This document shows, piece by piece, positions 1 through 7,807 of a stretch of 64,000 nt of DNA. The stretch is taken from positions 8,613-72,612 of the forward strand of contig DAOUFY010000097.1 of the NCBI GenBank assembly GCA_034429745.1, given 5' to 3'. Both the position numbers and the translations under genes were made by a program. The stretch is from JBAXBF01 sp034429745 (GTDB taxonomy: Bacteria > Chloroflexota > Anaerolineae > Anaerolineales > DRKV01). The notes under the pieces were generated by a model that made no database searches, had not been told where the DNA came from, and saw only the letters and a list, made by a program, of their open reading frames with translations. Positions within the stretch are counted from its first letter, which is position 1. The number at the start of each line of letters is the position of its first letter.

Positions 1-609
1 GGTGAACCAACTCTTCGCCCCGATCTTGCCGACCTGTTGGCACACGCTGAACAATACGGGCAGGTTACAGGAATCATCACCAATGGGCTGCGTTTAACCG
101 ACCGCGACTTTTTCGAGCACCTTGCCCGGCAGGGACTCGATCATCTCATGCTTGTCCTCGATCCCGATAATAACCAATGCTGGGAAGCTCTCAAAATAAT
201 TTTGCCAGATGACATGTTCACCGCCGTTCATCTCACTATCACCCCCAACAATCAAACCCAGGTGCTGCAGATTCTGCAGAGGTTAGCCGAAATGGGAGCT
301 AACGCCATTTCGCTCAGCGTCAGCGATCCATCCCTTCAGCCGCTGCTTGAGCAAGCGCGTCAGCAAGCAGCTCATTTGCATCTAAGCCTAGTCTGGGATC
401 TGCCTGTACCCTATTCCAATCTCAACCCTCTAGTATTGGAGCTTCCCACTGAAGAAAGCATACAAGGAGCTGGCAAGGCTTGGCTTTACGTTGAACCAGA
501 TGGCGATGTACTGCCTGCCCAAGGTATGCAGCCCTGTTTAGGCAATATGCTGAATGATGAATGGCAGACAATTTGGAGCAATACTCAAACTAAGCTGAAC
601 AAAAGCTAA
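1..609 (+). CDS. Radical SAM/SPASM-like protein, C-terminal part (cut by window start)
   Basis: The reading frame is open from base 1 and begins with GEPTLRPDL, the remainder of the 'GGEP' motif that binds the methionine of S-adenosylmethionine in radical SAM enzymes. The CxxxCxxC iron-sulfur motif must therefore lie upstream of the window, and a TTG at 37 is internal, not the start. The last ~50 residues (AWLYVEPDGDVLPAQG then QPCLGN and a 'W..IW' ending) resemble a SPASM-type tail, but one cysteine that many relatives have (LPCQG) is alanine here, so an auxiliary cluster may be absent. Substrate unknown. The stop overlaps the stop of the convergent aldolase gene by 4 bp. Family assignment is good; function is open. 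Confidence 0.8.
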   Translation, partial: GEPTLRPDLADLLAHAEQYGQVTGIITNGLRLTDRDFFEHLARQGLDHLMLVLDPDNNQCWEALKIILPDDMFTAVHLTITPNNQTQVLQILQRLAEMGANAISLSVSDPSLQPLLEQARQQAAHLHLSLVWDLPVPYSNLNPLVLELPTEESIQGAGKAWLYVEPDGDVLPAQGMQPCLGNMLNDEWQTIWSNTQTKLNKS

Positions 610-1376
610 AGAGCAAGACCCTGACGAGTTTGGATCAAAGCCTGTTTTGCGCTCGCTTCAAGTAACGCGGTATCATGGGCAGGTGTAACCATATGAAAAC
701 CGCGCTTTGCTAGCATTACCGCATCTTGAGGATTTGATGCATGCGCTGCGCCAAACTTTTGGTGCCTTCTCAGCGATTCTAATATGCGATCCACAGCCTC
801 TTGCATTTTCGGCTCTTGATAATCCCCAATCTTTTTTAGCCCAAGGCTTAGGCTTAAATCGGCAGGTCCCAAATAAATGCCGTCCAAGCCTTCTGTAGAG
901 ACAATTTCATCCACATTTTCCAGAGCTTCCCGCGTTTCAATCATCGCCAGCAGCAGAACCTCCTCATTTGCATGCATTAAATAATCACTGCCCGCATAGA
1001 GAACAACTCTGCTTGGCCCATAGGAGCGCATTCCTAATGGAGCATAGCGGCAAGCGGCTACATACGCCTCAGCTTCTGCTCGGTTATTGATCATCGGACA
1101 AATAATACCGTAAGCGCCGGCATCCAACATGCGCATTAAGATGCCCGGCTCGTTCCAAGGGACTCTAACCAGAGGAACTGTCTCAGTGGTTGAGATAGCT
1201 TGCAGCATACTCAGCGCGGTTGTATAGTCCATCAGCCCATGCTGCATATCTATCGTCAAGGAATCATAACCTTGATGTGCCAATAACTCAGCTGTCCAAT
1301 TGCTTGGTATGGTCAGCCAAGCATTTATCACTGTTTTCTTTTCCTGCCAACATTGCTTTATTCGATTGATTCGCAT
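606..1376 (-). CDS. HpcH/HpaI-family 2-keto-3-deoxy acid aldolase
   Basis: A 256-residue protein of the usual length for class II pyruvate-dependent aldolases such as HpaI, GarL and YfaU. It has the family landmarks: IDMQHGLMDY near residue 42 (catalytic His after D/Q), RVPWNEPG near 71, GAYGIICPM near 87, AMIETREAL near 143 (metal-binding Glu) and GIYLGPADLSLSLG near 165 (metal-binding Asp). The enzyme would cleave or form 4-hydroxy-2-keto acids to give pyruvate and an aldehyde in the cytosol. AAGGAAT lies just before the ATG and supports this start. It stands alone on the minus strand, convergent with the preceding radical SAM gene, so the exact substrate cannot be read from context. Confidence 0.88.
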   Translation of the reverse strand: MRINRIKQCWQEKKTVINAWLTIPSNWTAELLAHQGYDSLTIDMQHGLMDYTTALSMLQAISTTETVPLVRVPWNEPGILMRMLDAGAYGIICPMINNRAEAEAYVAACRYAPLGMRSYGPSRVVLYAGSDYLMHANEEVLLLAMIETREALENVDEIVSTEGLDGIYLGPADLSLSLGLKKIGDYQEPKMQEAVDRILESLRRHQKFGAAHASNPQDAVMLAKRGFHMVTPAHDTALLEASAKQALIQTRQGLAL

Positions 1377-1443
1377 GATCTATTCCTTGTTTTGTGAGTA
1401 TAGAAACAAGTATAACCGATCGAGAAGGATATTGCATAAGATA

Positions 1444-1452
1444 TGATATAAT
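1444..1452 (+). promoter_or_regulatory. Candidate extended -10 promoter for the NfeD-slipin genes
   Basis: TGATATAAT reads as an extended -10 element (TGn followed by a perfect TATAAT) about 60 bp before the ATG at 1514. No convincing -35 is seen 17 bp upstream, which fits the extended -10 class. It lies in the divergent gap between the aldolase and NfeD genes. Confidence 0.45.
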
Positions 1453-1513
1453 CAAAACACAGATGATTTTCACCACCTTGCTTAAAAATTGTATCCTTTA
1501 AAATGAGTTAATT

Positions 1514-2110
1514 ATGGATATTCTTGTTAACCCAAATGTTGGTTACTTAGTTTTAATGGTAAGCATGCTCATTACCTTATTAGCTATTCTTTCCCCCGGT
1601 ACCGGCATCCTTGAGATCACTGCGCTCACCATGATGATGTTGTGCGGTTGGTTTGTTGTTCAATTGCCAACTCAATTATGGGCTTTACTCCTCATGCTGT
1701 TGGGTTTCGTTCCGCTAATCCTCGCAGCAAAATTCAACTGGCAGCCACTTTATCTGGCAAGCTCAATAATTATCTCTCTCATCGGAGCAGCTTTTTTCTT
1801 CAAAGGAGAAAACTGGTACCCTGGTGCTCATCCTGTACTGATCATTATTCTATCTATCCTCGATGGGAGTGTCTTTTGGTACATCGCCCGCAAAACCCTC
1901 GAAGCTCATCAGCAAATACCCGTTCAGGATCTCAGTCAGCTAATTGGAGCAATTGGAGAAACGCGGACAAACGTCCATCATGAAGGCACAATTTTCGTTA
2001 ATGGCGAATTATGGAGTGCCCGCAGCACCTCTCTCATTCCTAATAACCGTCCAGTACGCGTTACCGGCCGTGATGGTCTCATCTTGTTGGTCGAAGAAAT
2101 AAAACCTTGA
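1514..2110 (+). CDS. NfeD-family membrane protein (short form, no protease domain)
   Basis: 198 residues. Roughly the first 140 hold four or five hydrophobic segments (starting near VGYLVLMVSMLITLLAIL). The rest is a small beta-rich domain: LIGAIGETRTNVHHEGTIFV then GELWSARS and PVRVTGRDGLILLVEE. This is the OB-like NfeD C-terminal fold (G..G.....l.p.G.v...Ge.w.A) exposed at the membrane face. The ClpP-like serine protease domain of long NfeD (NfeD1b) is absent. The gene lies 13 bp upstream of a slipin gene, the standard NfeD/SPFH partnership, so the two products probably form a membrane-microdomain complex. AAAGGAG sits before the slipin start, supporting co-translation. The role in this organism is inferred from the pair. 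Confidence 0.85.
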   Translation: MDILVNPNVGYLVLMVSMLITLLAILSPGTGILEITALTMMMLCGWFVVQLPTQLWALLLMLLGFVPLILAAKFNWQPLYLASSIIISLIGAAFFFKGENWYPGAHPVLIIILSILDGSVFWYIARKTLEAHQQIPVQDLSQLIGAIGETRTNVHHEGTIFVNGELWSARSTSLIPNNRPVRVTGRDGLILLVEEIKP

Positions 2111-2123
2111 AAGGAGTAATGTT

Positions 2124-3020
2124 ATGGAGGCAGTATTAAGTTCGGTTACATGTTTAATTGGTGCAGTCATTCTGCTTGCCATCTTGTTTATTGCGGCAGC
2201 CATCCGTGTTGTTCCTGAATATCAACGTCTGGTTGTTTTTCGGCTTGGACGCTGTATCGGGTCCAAAGGTCCCGGGTTGGTCATTCTTATCCCTATTATT
2301 GATAGAGGGGTAAAAGTAGATCTGCGAGAGCAAGTCCGTGAGATACCTCACCAAGTATGCATCACCAAGGATAACGCTTCACTCTCCGTTGACTTTATCT
2401 GGTACTATAAAGTTCTTGATCCCATGCAATCCGTGCTCCAAGTGGGCAACTTCGAAGCTGCTGCTCAAGGTATGGCAACTACCACTTTAAGAGCAGTCGT
2501 GGGTGGTATTCAGCTCGATGAGGTGCTTTCTGAGCGCGAGCACATCAACTTGATGCTACGCACCCGTCTTGATGAAGTAACTGAGCGCTGGGGTGTAAAA
2601 GTAACAAATGTCGAGATCCGCGAGATCATCCCGCCACGCGAAATCACCGATGCCATGAACCGCCAAATGTCTTCCGAACGCGATCGCCGTGCCAACGTCA
2701 TTGAATCAACCGGCAAACGCGATGCTGCCATCAATATCGCTGAAGGCCAGCGCCAAGCTGCCATTCTCCAAGCCGAAGGTGAAAAACAAGCTGTCATCCT
2801 CCGCGCTGAAGGATCGAAACAAGCTCAGCTCTTGCAGGCAGAAGGCTTTGCAGCTGCCCTAGAACGCATTTATCAAGCCGCACAGCAGATTGACCATAAA
2901 ACCTTAACCCTGCAATATTTCGAAACTCTCAAACAGCTCGGCTTAAGTCCATCCACAAAGTTCATTTTCCCGATGGAGTTCACCAGTCTGCTTAAAGACT
3001 TTATGAATAAAAAGGAGTAG
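2124..3020 (+). CDS. Slipin / SPFH (band 7) membrane scaffold protein
   Basis: 298 residues with one N-terminal hydrophobic hairpin segment (about residues 10-27), then the band 7 core: VVPEYQRLVVFRLGR near 29, GPGLVILIPIID near 48, VDLREQVREIP near 65, and KVTNVEIREIIPP near 157. A long charged, Ala/Glu/Gln-rich heptad region follows (AEGQRQAAILQAEGEKQ and repeats, about 200-245), which drives oligomerisation. This is the stomatin-like 'slipin' group, usually partnered by NfeD, as in this locus. It would form ring- or cage-like assemblies in the cytoplasmic membrane. AAAGGAG lies 8 bp before the ATG. Confident family call; specific process unknown. Confidence 0.92.
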   Translation: MEAVLSSVTCLIGAVILLAILFIAAAIRVVPEYQRLVVFRLGRCIGSKGPGLVILIPIIDRGVKVDLREQVREIPHQVCITKDNASLSVDFIWYYKVLDPMQSVLQVGNFEAAAQGMATTTLRAVVGGIQLDEVLSEREHINLMLRTRLDEVTERWGVKVTNVEIREIIPPREITDAMNRQMSSERDRRANVIESTGKRDAAINIAEGQRQAAILQAEGEKQAVILRAEGSKQAQLLQAEGFAAALERIYQAAQQIDHKTLTLQYFETLKQLGLSPSTKFIFPMEFTSLLKDFMNKKE

Positions 3021-3044
3021 CATTTTCCTTCCTTCTGTTTTCCT

Positions 3045-3506
3045 ATGGACAAGGCGTTCACTATTACTAATGCTTCTTGGCGCGACCTTGGTGCACTTCA
3101 AGTATTGGAGCGTGAAGCATTCCCCCTTGACGCCTGGCCGCTCTGGGATTTGATTGGTATTCTTACCTTGCCCCATATTACCCGCCTCAAAGCTGTCCTC
3201 GATGGGAAAATGGTTGGATTTTCTGCATTAGAATACAAAGCAAAAGAACACGCCGATTGGCTCGCCACCATCGGCGTGTTGCCCGCTTATCAGAATCAAG
3301 GAATCGGCAAAGCTCTTTTAGAAGAAACTGAAAAAAGGGCAAAGAGCAATACCATTTATCTTTGCGTACGCCTTTCCAACCGCATTGCTCAGCAGCTTTA
3401 CTTAAAAGCGGATTATCAAATCTCCCACACTTGGAAGGGCTATTACCATGATGGAGAAGATGCTTTAGTTATGAAAAAAATTCTTCCTTTGCGGGGGTCA
3501 ACATAA
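3045..3506 (+). CDS. rimI: RimI-like GNAT N-acetyltransferase
   Basis: 153 residues, the normal RimI size. The acetyl-CoA binding signature is seen at about residues 76-92 (IGVLPAYQNQGIGKALL, the Q/RxxGxG/A loop), preceded by the acidic beta strand ADWLA. The C-terminal part (LYLKADYQISHTWKGYYHDGEDALVMKK) follows the RimI pattern 'A..lY.k.GF......YY.....dal.M'. RimI acetylates the N-terminal alanine of ribosomal protein S18, or other protein N termini. A generic GNAT activity is possible. It is 24 bp from the slipin gene and its stop codon appears to overlap the true beginning of the RNase D coding region, so the run 1514-6080 may be one operon. Confidence 0.75.
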   Translation: MDKAFTITNASWRDLGALQVLEREAFPLDAWPLWDLIGILTLPHITRLKAVLDGKMVGFSALEYKAKEHADWLATIGVLPAYQNQGIGKALLEETEKRAKSNTIYLCVRLSNRIAQQLYLKADYQISHTWKGYYHDGEDALVMKKILPLRGST

Positions 3507-3541
3507 CCGCTGTTCCTCATCTCATAACAACCATTCCAGAA

Positions 3542-4657
3542 GTGCACTGCCTGATGGAAAACCTTATGCAGGCAGCGGCAGTTGCGGTTGACACCGAATC
3601 AAACAGCCTTTATGCTTATCAGGAGCAAGTCTGCCTAGTTCAATTTTCTACTCCCGAGGCGGATTACTTGGTGGACCCTTTGGCATTGAAACGCGAGGGT
3701 ATGGAGATATTAGCCCCGCTTTTTTCTAACCCTCAGATTGAAAAAATCTTTCACGCCGCTGAGTACGACCTAATTTGTCTTTCGCGCGACTTCGGATTTA
3801 GATTCAATAACGTGTTTGATACTATGTGGGCAGCAACTGTCCTAGGCTGGAGCGAAGTGGGGTTAAGCAGTATTCTTTCGCAGATGTTCAATGTCCATCT
3901 AAACAAACGTTATCAGCAAGCCAATTGGGGGTTGCGCCCTCTACCAAGGAAATACCTTGAATATGCCATTCAAGATACCCACTATCTTATTCCATTAAGT
4001 CAAGAACTGAAAAAACAGCTCCGCCAAACCCAACGATTGGAATTGTTTCAAGAAGATTGTGTTCACCTAACCCGCATCAATGGTACCAAAGATCCTCAAT
4101 TCAATGAGATCCAATTAGCCAAACAGCACGCCGTAAAAAAAGCCCAAGCATATCAATTTAACCGCCGGCAAACAGCAGTGCTGCAAGAACTATATCTTTT
4201 CCGGCTGAAAATTGCCCGTCAATACAATCAACCTGTCTATCGTATCATTCCCGAAAAAGCCTTGCTTTCGCTTGCTTCCTGTTTACCCCGCGATCGGTAT
4301 GGATTGCAGGAATGCCCTGAGCTTAGCTCTAAGCTTATACGCAAGTTTGGTGATGGCCTTCTTCAAACCATTCAACGCGGACTGCAAACTCCAACAGCTG
4401 AAATTGAGCCTCCTTCTCCAAGAACAATCCAAGATGAGCGCATCCAAAAACGCTATGAAGCGCTCAAGCGCTGGAGGAAAAATCAAGCCCTAGAAATGGG
4501 CGTAAAATCCGATGTAGTGCTGCCTAAACACCTCCTCGAATTGCTTTCCCATCATCAACCGGCAAGCATTGAAGAGCTACTTTCGCTGATGAAAGAATAC
4601 CCTTATCGGGCAAGTCGTTTCGGCTCAGCCATCTTTCACATTCTATCTCATTCCTAA
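3542..4657 (+). CDS. rnd: Ribonuclease D (DEDDy 3'-5' exoribonuclease), start uncertain
   Basis: 371 residues from GTG 3542. Exonuclease motifs are clear: AVAVDTESNSLYAY (Exo I, DxE), FHAAEYDLICLSRDFG (Exo II, D), and YAIQDTHYLIPLS (Exo III, Y..D), followed by an HRDC-like region near residues 195-280 and a second helical C-terminal domain. RNase D trims tRNA and other structured RNA 3' ends. The homologous N terminus appears to begin upstream: the in-frame codons before 3542 encode PHLITTIPEV, which lines up with the E. coli start MITTDDALAS. No ATG, GTG or TTG lies upstream in this frame before the stop at 3449. An ATA at 3503, overlapping the rimI stop as ATAA and preceded by GGGGG, is a candidate noncanonical start. 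Confidence 0.9.
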   Translation: MHCLMENLMQAAAVAVDTESNSLYAYQEQVCLVQFSTPEADYLVDPLALKREGMEILAPLFSNPQIEKIFHAAEYDLICLSRDFGFRFNNVFDTMWAATVLGWSEVGLSSILSQMFNVHLNKRYQQANWGLRPLPRKYLEYAIQDTHYLIPLSQELKKQLRQTQRLELFQEDCVHLTRINGTKDPQFNEIQLAKQHAVKKAQAYQFNRRQTAVLQELYLFRLKIARQYNQPVYRIIPEKALLSLASCLPRDRYGLQECPELSSKLIRKFGDGLLQTIQRGLQTPTAEIEPPSPRTIQDERIQKRYEALKRWRKNQALEMGVKSDVVLPKHLLELLSHHQPASIEELLSLMKEYPYRASRFGSAIFHILSHS

Positions 4658-4667
4658 GGAGTCTGTC

Positions 4668-6080
4668 TTGCATATTACATTTCTTGGAGCTGCACATACC
4701 GTAACCGGATCTCAATATCTTATTCAAATCAATAATCACCAACTATTATTGGAATGTGGTTTGTTTCAAGGACAGCGCAGTGCCTTTTATGAGCGCAACT
4801 GGAACTTCGCTTACGATCCCAAAACCATAGATGCAGTCGTCCTTTCTCACGCCCACATTGATCACAGCGGCAATCTGCCCAACTTGTTTAAAAAAGGTTA
4901 TATGGGTCCAATATATGCCACCCCTGCCACAGCCCATCTTTGCGACATCATGCTGCGCGACTCCGGTCACATCCATGAACAAGACATAAAATACATCAAC
5001 AAAAAACGAGCAAAACGCGGCGAACCGCCGTTAGAACCACTATACACCGAAGAAGATGCCGCCTTGGTAACCGATTACTTTGAACCGCGCGGTTATGATG
5101 AAATCTTTGAACCTGTTCCTGGCGTGCTAGCCCAATTTATTGATGCCGGGCACATTTTAGGATCAGCCGCCGTGCGTCTTGACATTGAAGAGAAAAACGG
5201 CTCAAATGGTTTCCGCAAGTATTCTTTTTGGTTTTCCGGCGACATTGGCCGCCGCGATCTGCCCATCATCCGCGACCCTATCCTTCCTTGGGATGTTGAT
5301 TACTTGATGATGGAAACCACTTATGGGAACAAGCCTCACCGCTCACCAGAGGAAGCCTACCAAGAGCTGCGTGATGTTGTCAGGCGCACCATAGCCCGGC
5401 GCGGCAAAATCATCATCCCTGCTTTTGCCGTAGGCCGCACTCAAGAATTAGTATATGACTTTCACTTAATGATGCAAAACGGTGAAATACCTTCCATTCC
5501 CATTTATGTAGATAGCCCCCTTGCTACTTACGCCTCTGACATTTATACTCAGCACCCTGAATGTATTGATAAGGATACCATTGAACTTATTAGGAATTCA
5601 AAAAGCCGCTCGGCACTTGGTTTTGATCTGCTGACTTATGTCCGCAGTGTGGAGGATTCAAAAGCCCTCAATGATCGCACCGACCCTATGGTAATTATTT
5701 CCGCCTCAGGCATGGCAGAAACTGGGCGCATACTGCATCACTTGAAGAACAATATTGAAAACCCCAAAAATACCATACTTATTGTCGGTTGGCAGGCGCC
5801 GGATACTTTAGGCCGCCGCTTAGCTGAGCGCGAAAAAGAAGTGAAAATCTTCGGTGAAACTTACTCAGTCCGTGCTGAAATTGAAACGATCGGCGGTTTT
5901 TCTGCCCACGCCGATCAAGCCATGCTCCTTGAATACGCACAAGCCGTAAAGGATCAAGTGAAAAAAGTGATTCTCGTGCATGGTGAAGAACAAGCTGCTC
6001 TAGCTTTCAAAGAGAAACTGCAGGAAGAAGGATTCAGCGATTTATCCTACCCCGATTGGGGAGATGAGATGGATATATAA
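4668..6080 (+). CDS. Metallo-beta-lactamase/beta-CASP RNA-processing exonuclease
   Basis: 470 residues starting at TTG 4668, which follows TAAGGAG at a good distance. The MBL zinc site SHAHIDHSGNLP (HxHxDH, residues 61-66) is intact. Later metal ligands lie in the DAGHILGSA (His) and WFSGDIG (Asp) segments. The beta-CASP part shows PIYVDSPLA, ISASGMAETGRI and GGFSAHADQ, ending with VHGEEQA. This layout (no KH domain, about 450-470 aa) matches the YSH1/CPSF-like bacterial 'MBL fold RNA specificity domain' proteins that act as cytosolic ribonucleases. It lies 10 bp downstream of RNase D, so two RNA-degradation enzymes are co-encoded. A tRNA gene on the opposite strand follows directly. Confidence 0.92.
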   Translation: MHITFLGAAHTVTGSQYLIQINNHQLLLECGLFQGQRSAFYERNWNFAYDPKTIDAVVLSHAHIDHSGNLPNLFKKGYMGPIYATPATAHLCDIMLRDSGHIHEQDIKYINKKRAKRGEPPLEPLYTEEDAALVTDYFEPRGYDEIFEPVPGVLAQFIDAGHILGSAAVRLDIEEKNGSNGFRKYSFWFSGDIGRRDLPIIRDPILPWDVDYLMMETTYGNKPHRSPEEAYQELRDVVRRTIARRGKIIIPAFAVGRTQELVYDFHLMMQNGEIPSIPIYVDSPLATYASDIYTQHPECIDKDTIELIRNSKSRSALGFDLLTYVRSVEDSKALNDRTDPMVIISASGMAETGRILHHLKNNIENPKNTILIVGWQAPDTLGRRLAEREKEVKIFGETYSVRAEIETIGGFSAHADQAMLLEYAQAVKDQVKKVILVHGEEQAALAFKEKLQEEGFSDLSYPDWGDEMDI

Positions 6081-6091
6081 ATTATGAATAG

Positions 6092-6178
6092 CGGAGAGAG
6101 TGGGATTCGAACCCACGGTGGCGCAAGCGCCACAACGGTTTTCGAGACCGCCCCGTTCGGCCACTCCGGCATCTCTCC
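6092..6178 (-). tRNA. tRNA-Ser (anticodon CGA)
   Basis: Read on the minus strand, GGAGAGA at the 5' end pairs with TCTCTCC at the 3' end, followed by discriminator G, the serine identity base. The D arm is GCCGGAGTGGCCGAACGGGGC. The anticodon arm GCGGT-CTCGAAA-ACCGT places CGA at positions 34-36 (reads UCG). A long variable arm (GTGGCGC-TT-GCGCCAC) is typical of type II tRNAs. The T arm is GTGGG-TTCGAAT-CCCAC. CCA is not encoded. Its 5' end is only 8 bp from the stop of the methyltransferase gene on the same strand. Confidence 0.97.
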
Positions 6179-6186
6179 ATAATTTT

Positions 6187-6993
6187 CTACTTATACTTCT
6201 GCCACTTTACTTTGTCATTACGCTTATGCTTTGTCTCTTCCGGTTTCTTAACAATAATTAAATATTTAAACCCTCTTAAGAAAAAGTTATATTTTTGAGC
6301 TCGATAATGCCAAATTCTTGTATTTGAACTTTGGTTCCTTCTTACAACACAAATAACATCCACAGGTTCGAATTGAACTCGATCGACAAGCATCTGATAA
6401 ATATAAAACCCAACTGGAGTGAACTTTCTTTTTACCCATTGATCCCCAATCAGCCACCCTAATACTTTTCCCGGTTTTAGTATTCTATAAACTTCTTTAG
6501 CAACTTTTTCTAATTCATTATAAAACTCTTGGCTTTCTGCCGATATTTTACCAATATCTGCTGGATCATCCGAATAACTCACATTATCTCCATAAGGGGA
6601 ATCAATAAACACCATATCTACCGAATTATCTTCTAGAGGTATATGCCGCGCGTCATTCTTAATCGCCTTTTCGTGTTTCGGATTAAGATCAAAACCGATG
6701 ACTCTTCGCCCTTCTTCTTCGCATACATCAATGGTTGTCCCGCTTCCACACATAGGATCAACTACGAGATCCCCTGGATTAGTATATCTTTGCACCAAAT
6801 TCCAAATGATAAACGCTGGGGTAATCCCTTGAAATTTATTATTCCCTTTGGGAGTTTTTCCATAGCTCTGCTTTGGAAAATCCCAAAGTGTAGTTGTCTC
6901 TAACGTTGGCTTATCATTTTCAATTTCAATACTTGAATCGTTTATCTCAATTAATTGTGGCTGCAAATCTTTACCTTTGATTTCTTTTGGCAT
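6187..6993 (-). CDS. Type II site-specific DNA methyltransferase (amino-MTase)
   Basis: 268 residues. An N-terminal region with TTLWDFPKQSYGKT is followed by the SAM-binding motif I DPMCGSGTT (about residue 80), then IGFDLNP (motif II) and the catalytic motif IV as DSPYGDN (about 131), a DPPY variant. The order X-I-IV suggests a gamma-like N6-adenine or N4-cytosine enzyme. It would protect the genome against the adjacent endonuclease. The start lies 23 bp inside the endonuclease reading frame, so the two are translationally coupled with the nuclease first. Base composition is visibly AT-richer than the neighbours (many AAA, ATT and TTA codons), which suggests recent acquisition. Confidence 0.88.
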   Translation of the reverse strand: MPKEIKGKDLQPQLIEINDSSIEIENDKPTLETTTLWDFPKQSYGKTPKGNNKFQGITPAFIIWNLVQRYTNPGDLVVDPMCGSGTTIDVCEEEGRRVIGFDLNPKHEKAIKNDARHIPLEDNSVDMVFIDSPYGDNVSYSDDPADIGKISAESQEFYNELEKVAKEVYRILKPGKVLGWLIGDQWVKRKFTPVGFYIYQMLVDRVQFEPVDVICVVRRNQSSNTRIWHYRAQKYNFFLRGFKYLIIVKKPEETKHKRNDKVKWQKYK

Positions 6994-7669
6994 AAATTAA
7001 ATTACTCATATCCATGAAAAATTTATTAAAATTTTTTACTTTATTACTCTCTTCGAGATCTTCCTCGCTCATTACATAAGTACCATCAGTGTCAACTTCT
7101 ACAATTGCTCTTCCTTTCTTAGCCGGCCACTTACTCTTTAAGGTATTATCCTCATCTGGAGTTATAAAGAATACCTTAATATGCTTCGTCGCTTCATCCT
7201 GGCTTAACTTTATCTTCCAATAACCAGTTTGTGCTATTCTTTCCCTTAAAGTGATCTTACTTGATATAATAGCAAATACTTCATAAGAGATTGGATCGTA
7301 TATAACAATGTCCACATCGGGCAGATACGCCCCAAAATCTCCATAGTCAACAAGTAAATTTTTCTTAACCCCACTTAATTCTTCCGATTGATTCGTATTC
7401 TTTTCAAGGGCTTTGCCTTCAATGACTTTCAGCCCCATTCTTTCAACTTCATCCTTTATAATATAAAACACTAATTTTTCATAATTCTTCCCTTTAAAGG
7501 AACGCCAAGATTGCTCATGGTCTTTTTGTTTGGTTGGCATCTTCAGCCAATCTGCTTTATGAGCTTCCTGTATTTCTGCCAACAACTTCGATATATAACG
7601 AGTTGCCTCAGAGCCATATCGTTCTTTATAATCCTCGTATAGTTTTATCACGTCATTAATATTCATCAC
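6971..7669 (-). CDS. Type II restriction endonuclease, BsaWI-like (CCGG family)
   Basis: 232 residues. The core LPDVDIVIYDP (about 114) followed by EVFAIISSKITLRERIAQTG (about 130-150) fits the PD...(S/C)K...R.R..Q/E layout of CCGG-recognising restriction enzymes. The order and wording recall the BsaWI group (W/CCGGW). Asp in PDVD and Lys in SSK are the likely metal/catalytic residues. The recognition site is inferred from family resemblance only. The gene overlaps the methyltransferase start by 23 bp, is AT-rich, and has no visible controller (C) protein. A coding ORF in an intact frame suggests the system could be active. Confidence 0.75.
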   Translation of the reverse strand: MMNINDVIKLYEDYKERYGSEATRYISKLLAEIQEAHKADWLKMPTKQKDHEQSWRSFKGKNYEKLVFYIIKDEVERMGLKVIEGKALEKNTNQSEELSGVKKNLLVDYGDFGAYLPDVDIVIYDPISYEVFAIISSKITLRERIAQTGYWKIKLSQDEATKHIKVFFITPDEDNTLKSKWPAKKGRAIVEVDTDGTYVMSEEDLEESNKVKNFNKFFMDMSNLIYAKRNQR

Positions 7670-7807
7670 ACATCATGACCAGAGAATCATTATTATGATA
7701 TACTTTAACCACTGACAACTCCATTGCCTTATAATCATACCTAATATAGGAAAAAGAGTCAACCAATGCAATCTTTTTCTTTCTTCATTCAAAAAGGATG
7801 ATAGACT

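Noticed and set aside
6092..6178. tRNA-Ser as integrase attachment site for the restriction genes
   Set aside because: The AT-rich genes lie on the 5' side of the tRNA, there is no integrase, and no repeat of the tRNA 3' end was found near 7669-7808.
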